Assembly: GCF_002872475.1 (NCBI RefSeq)
Contig: NZ_CP025682.1
Location: forward strand, 744,001-808,000
Length of the DNA: 64,000 bases
Direction: 5' to 3'
DNA from: Pseudazoarcus pumilus
GTDB lineage: Bacteria > Pseudomonadota > Gammaproteobacteria > Burkholderiales > Rhodocyclaceae
Part shown: one piece after another, positions 39,891 to 50,301 of the stretch
How positions within the stretch are numbered: position 1 is the first letter of the stretch
Layout: each line of letters opens with the position of its first letter
The notes under the pieces: generated by a model
Told to the model about the DNA's origin: nothing
Database searches by the model: none
Seen by the model: the letters and a program-made list of their open reading frames with translations, nothing else
Made by a program: the position numbers and the translations under genes

Positions 39891-40060
39891 TTGATCGTTG
39901 AACTCGAGAGCGTGATCCCAGCGACGACAAGGCCTTCCGAGGCTCTCAACTGTTCGACACTAAGCGAGAACCAGTTCAGAACTAAGTGAGGCTCGACAGC
40001 AGGCATGATGAGCCGGGACTCTCAAATTCAACGATCAAAACTCTCAACTTCAACCATCAA
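39891..40060. repeat. Three copies of a 20-bp element upstream of groE
   Basis: Two tandem direct copies lie at 40019-40038 and 40041-40060 (period 22; CTCTCAAATTCAACGATCAA and a copy differing at 2 of 20 positions). An inverted copy at 39891-39910 also matches the first at 18 of 20. A partial CTCTCAACTGTTCGAC lies at about 39947. The cluster sits in the 390-bp gene-free stretch between the tetR operator and the groE promoter. Confidence 0.75.
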
Positions 40061-40083
40061 CGACAAAACGACACCTCGCGCGA

Positions 40084-40113
40084 CTTGAAATCCGCCTCTC
40101 GTGCCCCTATTAT
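40084..40113 (+). promoter_or_regulatory. groESL promoter, sigma-70 with overlapping sigma-32 elements
   Basis: TTGAAA (40085-40090) and TATTAT (40108-40113) are 17 bases apart, a good sigma-70 promoter. CTTGAAA (40084-40090) with CCCCTATT (40104-40111), 13 bases apart, also fits the sigma-32 heat-shock pattern. The last base of the -10 touches the CIRCE left arm. Confidence 0.8.
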
Positions 40114-40139
40114 CAGCACTCGTCGACGAGGAGTGCTAA
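40113..40139. promoter_or_regulatory. CIRCE operator (HrcA site) of groESL
   Basis: TCAGCACTC-N9-GAGTGCTAA: it matches the CIRCE consensus TTAGCACTC-N9-GAGTGCTAA with one mismatch in the left arm. It overlaps the -10 and transcription start, so HrcA would block transcription. Confidence 0.95.
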
Positions 40140-40223
40140 CAGCGGCTTCTCCGTCGATCCCCGGTAACTACGTTTCGCGGGCATCCGGCCTGCGTGACTT
40201 GAACCCGTACAGGAGTGAAACAG

Positions 40224-42211
<1,988 letters not shown>

Positions 42212-42240
42212 TCGTCCGCGCACCGCGCATCATCCTGAAA

Positions 42241-42266
42241 GACCCCGCCCAGGCGGGGTCTTTTTT
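42241..42266 (+). terminator. Terminator after groEL
   Basis: A perfect 9-bp stem GACCCCGCC / GGCGGGGTC with a CA loop, followed by six T. Confidence 0.95.
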
Positions 42267-42354
42267 GTGCACGCGCGATTCGCGGGACGTGGCTCTCGAC
42301 GGTTGGGCGTGAATCGGTGAAGATGCGGGCCTCGATCATTTGCGAGGCCCGACC

Positions 42355-43041
42355 ATGCGCATCCTCCTTGCCGAAGACGACCCGGTGATTTCCGACGGGC
42401 TGGCGCGCGCGCTGCGCCGCGGGGGCTACGCCGTCGATCCCGTCGTCACCGGCGTCGAGGCCGATACCGCGCTGGCGACCCAGCCCTACGACCTGCTGAT
42501 CCTCGACCTGGGCCTGCCGCGCCTGCCCGGCATCGAGGTGCTGAAACGGCTGCGCATGCGCAAGTCGACGCTGCCGGTGCTGATCCTGACCGCGCAGGAC
42601 GGCGTCGAGGACCGCGTACGCGGGCTCGATGCGGGTGCCGACGATTATCTGACCAAGCCCTTCGAACTGCCCGAGCTCGAGGCGCGCGTGCGCGCGCTCA
42701 CGCGGCGCGGCACCGGTCAGCCCCGGCGCATCGGCTTCGGCCGCCTCGAATACGACCAGGCCGACCGCGTCGTGCGCATCGACGGCGAGATGGTGGAGTT
42801 CTCGGCGCGCGAGATCGGCCTGCTCGAGGTCTTCATCCTCAAGGCCGGTCGTCTGGTGAGCAAGGAGCAACTCGTCGACCACCTGTGCGGCTGGGGCGAG
42901 GAGGTGTCGAACAATGCCATCGAGGTCTATGTGCACCGCCTGCGCAAGAAGCTCGAGGACAGCGATCTGCGCATCGTGACCGTGCGCGGTCTCGGCTACT
43001 GCCTGGAGCAGCGTGATGAGGCTGCGGCGTCGAAGACCTGA
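42355..43041 (+). CDS. OmpR-family response regulator (QseB/TctD-like)
   Basis: A 228-residue regulator. Receiver domain with acidic pocket LAEDDP, phosphorylated Asp in LLILDLGLPRLPG (about residue 51), Thr in LILTAQDG and Lys in DDYLTKPFE. The C-terminal winged helix is about residues 125-220 (NAIEVYVHRLRKKL, IVTVRGLGYCL). The start MRILLAEDD is preferred over a frame five codons longer. It overlaps the kinase gene by 26 bp, so the pair is coupled. Confidence 0.93.
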   Translation: MRILLAEDDPVISDGLARALRRGGYAVDPVVTGVEADTALATQPYDLLILDLGLPRLPGIEVLKRLRMRKSTLPVLILTAQDGVEDRVRGLDAGADDYLTKPFELPELEARVRALTRRGTGQPRRIGFGRLEYDQADRVVRIDGEMVEFSAREIGLLEVFILKAGRLVSKEQLVDHLCGWGEEVSNNAIEVYVHRLRKKLEDSDLRIVTVRGLGYCLEQRDEAAASKT

Positions 43042-44509
43042 TTCGCGGGCCACGCCGAGCGACCGTCCGCAGCCGCCCAATTCGCTGTTCGGCGAGATCC
43101 TCGACTGGCTGCTTGCGCCGCTGCTGGTGCTGTGGCCGATCTCCATCATCTTCACGCATAGTGTCGCCGACAACATCGCCAACCAGCCGTACGACCTGGT
43201 GCTGGCCGACAACGCGCGCGCTCTCTCGCGTCTGGTGCAGGTCATCGACGGCGTCGTGTGGGTCGATTTTCCGGCCTCGCCGCGCGTCATGTTCCGCTCC
43301 GACCGCGACGATGTTTTCTACTACCAGGTCGCCGAGGCCGGCGGGGCGCTGGCCAGCGGCGATCCGGAACTGCCGCAGGTCGCGCCGCCGCCCGTGGTCA
43401 CGCCCGAGACGGTGCTGTTTCGCGACGAGTTCGTGCACGGCGAGCAGGTGCGCGTGGCCTACACCTTCGTGCCGCCCTCGCGCGAGAACGAGCCGCTGGT
43501 CATCGTGCAGGTGGCCGAGACCCTCAACAAGCGCAGCACGCTGGCCTCGCGCGTGGTCACCGAGGTGCTTTTTCCCCAGTTCGCGATCATTCCGCTGGCG
43601 GTACTGCTCGTGTGGGTCGGGCTGTCGCGCGGTATCGCGCCGCTCAACCGCCTGCAGACGCGCATCTCCAGCCGTCGCCCGACCGACCTGTCGCCGATCG
43701 AGCCGGCCAGCGTGCCCGACGAGGCGCGCCCGCTGATCGTATCCTTCAACGACATGATGGCGCGCCTCGAGCAGAACCTGCAGGCCCAGCAGCGCTTCAT
43801 CGCCGACGCAGCCCACCAGATGCGCACGCCGCTGACCGGTCTGCGCACGCAGACCGAACTGGCCCGCGACGAGACCGATCCCGAGCAGTTGCGTCGCTCG
43901 CTCGCGCATATCGCCGACAGCGCCGAACGTGCCACCCACCTCATCAACCAGTTGCTGCTGCTCGCACGCGCCGAGGCGATCTCGGAGCGTGTGTACACCG
44001 TCGAGGCGGTTGATCTGGACGCGGCCGTGCGCGAGGTCGCCGGCGAACTGTTCCCGCGAGCGCTGGCCAAGAGTCTGGACTTCGGCGTCGAGGGCGAGCC
44101 GCGCCCGGCCGTCGTGCAGGGCAATGGCCTGCTGCTGCGCGAACTGATCAAGAACCTGCTCGACAACGCCATCAAGTACACGCCGCGCGGGGGGAGCGTC
44201 ACGGCGCGCGTGCGCGAGTCCGGCGCCGGCGTGCTGCTGGAAGTCGAGGACGACGGCATCGGCATCCCCGAAGCCGACCGCGCACGCGTGTTCGAGCGCT
44301 TCTACCGTGTGCTCGAAAGCGGCGAGGACGGCTCCGGGCTGGGGTTGCCGATCGTGCGCGAGATCGCCGAGCTGCATGGCGCGACGATCACCCTGGACGC
44401 CGGTCCCAGGGGCTCGGGTACGCTCGCGCGGGTGCACTTCGGCACCCGCGCTGCACTGCGCAGCCCGTCACCACCACCGGCAGCGCGTTCGCGCGCGAAC
44501 CGCGTTTGA
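43016..44509 (+). CDS. Sensor histidine kinase (TctE/2CSK_N type)
   Basis: A 497-residue membrane kinase. Helix 1 is about residues 22-45, a periplasmic 2CSK_N-like sensor about 46-180 (NQPYDLVLADNARALSRLV), then helix 2, a HAMP region, HisKA (FIADAAHQMRTPLTGLR, phosphorylated His) and HATPase (LLDNAIKYTPRGG, VEDDGIGIPEADR, GSGLGLPIVREI). The TctE group often senses carboxylates; no substrate gene is adjacent. Start ATG 43016 follows GGAG by seven bases; a GTG one codon earlier is possible. Confidence 0.93.
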   Translation: MRLRRRRPDSRATPSDRPQPPNSLFGEILDWLLAPLLVLWPISIIFTHSVADNIANQPYDLVLADNARALSRLVQVIDGVVWVDFPASPRVMFRSDRDDVFYYQVAEAGGALASGDPELPQVAPPPVVTPETVLFRDEFVHGEQVRVAYTFVPPSRENEPLVIVQVAETLNKRSTLASRVVTEVLFPQFAIIPLAVLLVWVGLSRGIAPLNRLQTRISSRRPTDLSPIEPASVPDEARPLIVSFNDMMARLEQNLQAQQRFIADAAHQMRTPLTGLRTQTELARDETDPEQLRRSLAHIADSAERATHLINQLLLLARAEAISERVYTVEAVDLDAAVREVAGELFPRALAKSLDFGVEGEPRPAVVQGNGLLLRELIKNLLDNAIKYTPRGGSVTARVRESGAGVLLEVEDDGIGIPEADRARVFERFYRVLESGEDGSGLGLPIVREIAELHGATITLDAGPRGSGTLARVHFGTRAALRSPSPPPAARSRANRV

Positions 44510-44533
44510 CGAACGCGATTCGTCGGCTATAAT
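44506..44533 (+). promoter_or_regulatory. Promoter of tRNA-Phe
   Basis: TTGACG (44506-44511) and TATAAT (44528-44533) with a 16-bp spacer, directly after the kinase gene. Confidence 0.88.
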
Positions 44534-44545
44534 GCGGCCTCTTTG

Positions 44546-44621
44546 GGCCAGGTAGCTCAGTTGGTAGAGCAGCGGATTGAAAATCCGCGTGTCGGCGGTT
44601 CGATTCCGTCCCTGGCCACCA
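44546..44621 (+). tRNA. tRNA-Phe (GAA)
   Basis: A 76-nt cloverleaf: acceptor GGCCAGG/CCTGGCC, D-arm AGCTCAGTTGGTAGAGC, anticodon loop TTGAAAA with GAA at 44579-44581, T-arm GGTTCGATTCC and an encoded CCA end. It borders an integrase gene, making its 3' end the likely integration site of the island downstream. Confidence 0.98.
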
Positions 44622-44631
44622 CGTGAATTCA

Positions 44632-44670
44632 AGCACTTAGCCCAGCCTCCGCGCTGGGCTAAGTGCTTTT
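44632..44670 (+). terminator. Terminator after tRNA-Phe
   Basis: A perfect 15-bp stem (AGCACTTAGCCCAGC and its complement) with loop CTCCGC, followed by TTTT. Confidence 0.93.
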
Positions 44671-44789
44671 GAACGCCGGTTTCTGACGTTTTTCTGACAC
44701 TGGCAACGTGGAACCACTGCGTTTACGTGCGTTTGACTGCGCAAGTAGCGCTGAAAAAACAGGGTCTATCCCCGACCGGCTTGCCTATA

Positions 44790-44819
44790 CGTAACTCCAC
44801 TTTCAAAACTGGAGTTACG
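44790..44819. promoter_or_regulatory. 10-bp inverted repeat upstream of the island integrase
   Basis: CGTAACTCCA-N10-TGGAGTTACG, perfect arms, 63 bp before the integrase ATG. It could be an integrase arm site, an operator or a leader hairpin. The T-poor downstream sequence argues against a terminator. The 210 bp between the tRNA terminator and the integrase hold nothing else I recognise. Confidence 0.6.
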
Positions 44820-44881
44820 CATGAACCGAGAAATATTCCTCACCCACCCCCTCATCACGCACGCAGCGCAAGGGGGGCTCC

Positions 44882-46312
44882 ATGGCTAAACCCTATCGCG
44901 ACGGCAAGGGCTGGGCGTTTCGTCTGCGCATGCGCGGCAAAGACGTGTATCGCGCGGGTTTCAAGTCCGAAGCGCAGGCGCGGCGCGCGATGGAAGTCGT
45001 GCGTCACGAGCTTGAGCATGGCCCCGGACAGTCTGGGATGGGGCCTCAGCGCACGCCGCTTGGCGTCGCGTTCATGGACTACGCCCGCGAGCGACTGCCT
45101 TTCCTGAAAGGTGCCAGGCAGGATGCGCAGCGCATCAATCAGTACCTGCGCGCGCTCAGTCTGCCTGTCATCGAGCTTACGCCGGTCGACTCGGTGAAAG
45201 CGGGCGAGCGGATCTACTGGGAAGTGACCTTCGCGGAGGAGCCCAACCGTGTGATCCCCGCGTCGCTCAACGAGCACCGTGGGCGCCAGCAGACTTCGAG
45301 CAGCGATAGCGACAAAGCGCGTAAACGCCTCGCTACGATGATGGTGTCGGATGTGACCACGCACCACATCCAACAGCTTATTAACGCGCTCGTTGCCGAG
45401 GGAAAGAAGTCGGCTACGGTGCATCTTGAGCGCTCGGAGTTGCGGCGCCTCTTTGCGCATGCTGCCAACTGCTGGAGGTGGCGGTTCTGGGGAGGTAACC
45501 CGGCTGGCAAAGGGCTCCACATGCCTTCCGTCGACCCGGGCCGCGACCGGGTCGTGAGCAACGAAGAGTGGGAAAGGCTCTCCGTTGAACTGGCGAAGTA
45601 CCCCAATCCCTACGTTGCTCCGCTTGCCTGCTTGATGCTTGAGACCGCCATGCGATCTTGCGAGCCGCTCGTCCACCTGCGGTGGGGGCATATCCAGTGG
45701 CAGCAGCGTCAGCTTGAGCTGCCCGACGCAAAAGCAGGCCGGCGGCTGGTTCCGCTCGGGCCCGGTGCGTTGCACATCCTCAAACAGCTCAAAGACCACG
45801 CAGCGAATCCGCCGCAGCTTGCGGACAGGGTGTTCCCCACGACGTACGAAGCGGTCAAGAAAGGCTGGTCCGTTGCTCGAGCCGCGGCAGGAGTCGAAGA
45901 CGTCGGGCTGCATGACCTGCGTCACACCTCGGCTACCCGATTTGCGCTCGAGTTCAAAGGGAATCTGCCTGTTCTCATGGTCATCACGGGGCATAAGACG
46001 GCCCAAATGGCGATGCGCTACGTGAATATCAAAGCAACCGAGGTCGCGACCATGATGCATGGCGAAGAACTGAGTGTTGAGCATTGCGCGGCAGGCTACA
46101 AGAGAGGCGTTACTGCGGCATTTGATGCTGCTCTTGAGAGGAGGGCGAAGGAGGCACTCGAGAAGCAAGCCAAGAAGCGGCGTGTTCCCGTCGCCGAAGA
46201 TGTGGCGCCGGATAGCCTGTTTGATGCTCGCAAGCGTGTTGCTGCAGTGCCCTCGGCGGTTACTGCCCGCAGCAACGTTGTCCGGGTTGATTTCGGGAGG
46301 AGGGCTGCATGA
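44882..46312 (+). CDS. Tyrosine site-specific integrase of the tRNA-Phe island
   Basis: A 476-residue recombinase. N-terminal arm-binding type domain (MAKPYRDGKGWAFRLRMRGK), core-binding region, then the catalytic domain: Arg in METAMRSCEPLVHLR-type stretch (about residue 257), HDLRHTSATR with His and Arg, GHKTAQ and the nucleophile Tyr in AMRYVNIK. The position 260 bp after tRNA-Phe is typical of tRNA-targeted islands. An additional 100-residue C-terminal tail follows the Tyr. The ATG overlap with the next gene suggests cotranscription. Confidence 0.92.
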   Translation: MAKPYRDGKGWAFRLRMRGKDVYRAGFKSEAQARRAMEVVRHELEHGPGQSGMGPQRTPLGVAFMDYARERLPFLKGARQDAQRINQYLRALSLPVIELTPVDSVKAGERIYWEVTFAEEPNRVIPASLNEHRGRQQTSSSDSDKARKRLATMMVSDVTTHHIQQLINALVAEGKKSATVHLERSELRRLFAHAANCWRWRFWGGNPAGKGLHMPSVDPGRDRVVSNEEWERLSVELAKYPNPYVAPLACLMLETAMRSCEPLVHLRWGHIQWQQRQLELPDAKAGRRLVPLGPGALHILKQLKDHAANPPQLADRVFPTTYEAVKKGWSVARAAAGVEDVGLHDLRHTSATRFALEFKGNLPVLMVITGHKTAQMAMRYVNIKATEVATMMHGEELSVEHCAAGYKRGVTAAFDAALERRAKEALEKQAKKRRVPVAEDVAPDSLFDARKRVAAVPSAVTARSNVVRVDFGRRAA

Positions 46313-46689
46313 AAAAGAGAGGAGAAGCGAAGTTGGTGTGGTTTGCCGTACAGACGGTACTGTTCGTTCGGCAGGCGCGACGAGCGGGCGGGGTGTATCA
46401 GCGAGAGCTTAAGTACGCCGACGCTGCAGTGTCGGTTGAGTACACCGCTCAGACGGACCTGCGCGAGGGGAGTGCGGTGCGCGGCATGATCAGGGTCTGT
46501 GTATCTGCCGCACCACCACACCGGCGTCGGCAGCGCTGGCTCCATGCCTATTTGAAGCTCTGTGAGACTTTGGCGGACGACATCATGATCGTTACGTTGC
46601 CGCCGTGCCCCGTGCGTGAAAAGCTTCTCAAGCGCGGGTATGTCGAGGTTTCCAAGCACTCTCTGATGCTAGATCTGCGCGCTGCGTAG
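46309..46689 (+). CDS. Hypothetical protein coupled to the integrase
   Basis: 126 residues, basic, beginning MKKRGEAKLVWFAVQTVLFV. Its ATG overlaps the integrase TGA (ATGA), and a terminator follows at 46701, so it forms a two-gene unit. No signal peptide; the central part (YADAAVSVEYTAQTDLREG) and the Arg-rich stretch PPHRRRQRW are not recognised. A small partner of the recombinase is possible but unsupported. Confidence 0.6.
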   Translation: MKKRGEAKLVWFAVQTVLFVRQARRAGGVYQRELKYADAAVSVEYTAQTDLREGSAVRGMIRVCVSAAPPHRRRQRWLHAYLKLCETLADDIMIVTLPPCPVREKLLKRGYVEVSKHSLMLDLRAA

Positions 46690-46700
46690 TTGAGCATGCA

Positions 46701-46731
46701 ACGGCCACCCCCGCGGGTGGCCGTAGTTTTT
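46701..46731 (+). terminator. Terminator after the integrase unit
   Basis: A perfect 10-bp stem ACGGCCACCC / GGGTGGCCGT with loop CCGC, followed by AGTTTTT. Confidence 0.9.
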
Positions 46732-46779
46732 ACAGCCGCAGGAGTGCCAATTTTGGAGTCAGCGCAGCTTGGTGGGTAT

Positions 46780-47121
46780 TCAGAAGTCGAGCGCGGCTTT
46801 TTCAGCCTCGGTCAGATCTCGTACTCGGCGACGACGCTCGGACTCTTCTAAAAAAATGACGGAAGGATCTTTGCCTTGAAGCAGCTGCTGCAGCGTCATG
46901 CCTGGAGCGATCACCCCGAGATATCTAATCAGCTGCCCAAGCGTTCTTCCTGGATCTCCCTGTTCGATCTTGCGGACAGTCGGTCGTGACATCCCCGCAC
47001 GCACGGCAGCTTCGGACTGCTTGATGCGGCGTGCGATGCGCAAGCGGTGAAGGCTCTCTCCAAGCTCGCGGGTTTGCGCAAGCTGCTTATCGTTGAGGAG
47101 TTTTGACTCGACTTTTTTCAT
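46780..47121 (-). CDS. XRE-family transcriptional regulator (antitoxin-like)
   Basis: 113 residues from the ATG at 47121 (MKKVESKLLNDKQLAQTREL). The HTH is about residues 20-75 (RIKQSEAAVRAGMSRPTVRK). The C-terminal tail ends RRRVRDLTEAEKAALDF. In this position, divergent to hsdM, it could control the restriction operon as a C-protein-like repressor, or it may be an orphan antitoxin; no toxin gene lies beside it. The upstream 50 bp are AT-rich with two similar blocks (GGCAATAATCATTT, GGCAAAGATTGTTTT) that may be its own operator. An earlier in-frame start at 47169 is possible. Confidence 0.75.
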   Translation of the reverse strand: MKKVESKLLNDKQLAQTRELGESLHRLRIARRIKQSEAAVRAGMSRPTVRKIEQGDPGRTLGQLIRYLGVIAPGMTLQQLLQGKDPSVIFLEESERRRRVRDLTEAEKAALDF

Positions 47122-47351
47122 GAAAACAATCTTTGCCTTTATCGATTTAAGGGAAATGATTATTGCCATTTTAAGCGCAAAAAGCCCATCGGGCGGTGCA
47201 AGATCTGCTGATCTGGTTGGGTGTTTCAAGGCTCGCCGAGTTGCCCGCTTTCAGAGCGCTAAGCGACGCAGGGGGCGAAGCCCAACCTTGAGTTGTTTCC
47301 CTCAGCACTATCCAGCTGCCATGCGATAGGGCCTGGATCGATGTTTCAGGG

Positions 47352-47360
47352 TGATACGAT
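47352..47360 (+). promoter_or_regulatory. Candidate extended -10 promoter of the hsd operon
   Basis: TGATACGAT fits an extended -10 (TGn plus TACGAT) about 120 bp upstream of hsdM. The -35 is poor. The transcript would carry the leader hairpin at 47389-47431. Confidence 0.4.
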
Positions 47361-47388
47361 TTACCCATTTCTCCAAAGATGTTGAGCT

Positions 47389-47431
47389 GCGGGGACAAGC
47401 GATTCTGTCGTAGGTAGCAGTGTCTCCCCGC
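47389..47431 (+). promoter_or_regulatory. Leader hairpin upstream of hsdM
   Basis: GCGGGGACA pairs with TGTCTCCCCGC (a two-base bulge) across a 23-base loop, 50 bp before the hsdM start. No T-run follows. It may shape translation or mRNA stability; the role is unknown. Confidence 0.4.
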
Positions 47432-47480
47432 ATGATGGTGTGTGACTTAAGGGCGGGTGCCCCGGCAGTGAAGGGAACTC

Positions 47481-49032
<1,552 letters not shown>

Positions 49033-49043
<11 letters not shown>

Positions 49044-50301
49044 TTTGCCCACAGGCACAACTTTGGCGCGAGGTCTCCCTGCGCTTGAGCAGATCTACTG
49101 GCCGCTAGTTGCCGCTCGAGACCTGTTCCAGCTTAGGTACGGGAAAGCGTTAGTAGAAACAAGCCGACGCCCTGGCTCCGTCCCTGTCTATGGAACAAAT
49201 GGTCGTTGCGGTACGCATGATTCAGCACTATTCAAAGGGCCCGGAGTGGTGCTCGGAAGAAAAGGTCAAGGGCCTTTAGGGGTCGAGTGGTCCGCTGATG
49301 ACTACTGGGTAATTGATACTGCCTACTCCCTGCTTCCGCTAAGGGCAGACATCGATCTCCGGCATGGCTACTTCTTAATCAAATATGTCGGTTTAAATCA
49401 TCTAAAAGACGGGACCTCGAACCCTACCCTGAGCAGGGATTCTTTTGGTGCACAAGCGTTTCCTTTGCCGCCATTAGAACAGCAGCGCGCCATCGCCCAC
49501 ATCCTCGGTACGCTGGACGACAAGATCGAACTCAACCGGCGCCGCAACGAGACGCTAGAGGCCATGGCCCGCGCCCTGCTCAAGGACTGGTTCGTCGACT
49601 TCGGTCCCGTTCGCGCCAAGATGGAAGGGCGAGAACCCTACTTGCCGGCCGATCTGTGGGAGCTTTTTCCGGGGCGGTTCGATGATGAAGGGAAGCCTGA
49701 GGGTTGGGATATGCGACCCCTAGATGAGATCGCAAACTTTCTCAACGGCCTTGCGTTGCAGAAGTTCCCAGCAGCAGACCCTGACCAAAGCCTCCCGGTG
49801 ATCAAGATTGCCGAACTCCGCTCTGGAATAAGCCGTAAGAGTGATCGGGCGTCTAGAGATGTGCCAGAGAAGTACGTGATCAGGGACGGTGATTTCCTAT
49901 TCTCTTGGTCTGGTAGTCTGATGGCTAAATTTTGGACCGAAGGCGAAGGGGCACTGAATCAACACCTGTTCAAGGTTACTTCTGACCGCTACCCCATGTG
50001 GTTCGTAAGTCACTGGGTGTATCAGCACCTGGCAGCATTTCAAGCTATTGCTGCATCTAAAGCCACGACGATGGGTCATATCCAGCGGGGTCATCTCAAG
50101 GCCGCGATGACAGTTTGCCCTCCAGGTGATGCGCTGGAGAGGATGGGAGTGATGGTGGAGCCGCTGGTCGACCAAGCGATACGCAACGAACTTGAATCTC
50201 GGAGCCTCGCTCAGATCCGCGACACCCTCCTTCCCAAGCTGATCTCCGGCGAGCTGCGCATCAAGGATGCTGAGAAGTTCATTGAGGAGCCCGCCCTGTG
50301 A
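49033..50301 (+). CDS. hsdS: Type I restriction-modification specificity subunit
   Basis: A 422-residue subunit with two target-recognition domains (about residues 15-145 and 225-370), each followed by a conserved helix. The central one is [20 protein letters not shown] with [20 protein letters not shown], and the C-terminal one is [19 protein letters not shown]. The start MAASLPTG has GGGAG upstream and overlaps hsdM. GC is visibly lower in the recognition domains, usual for this recombining gene. The DNA target cannot be inferred. Confidence 0.94.

Noticed and set aside
46780..47121. Toxin-antitoxin pair built on the XRE protein
   Set aside because: No adjacent small toxin-like frame on the same strand; only the regulator is supported.
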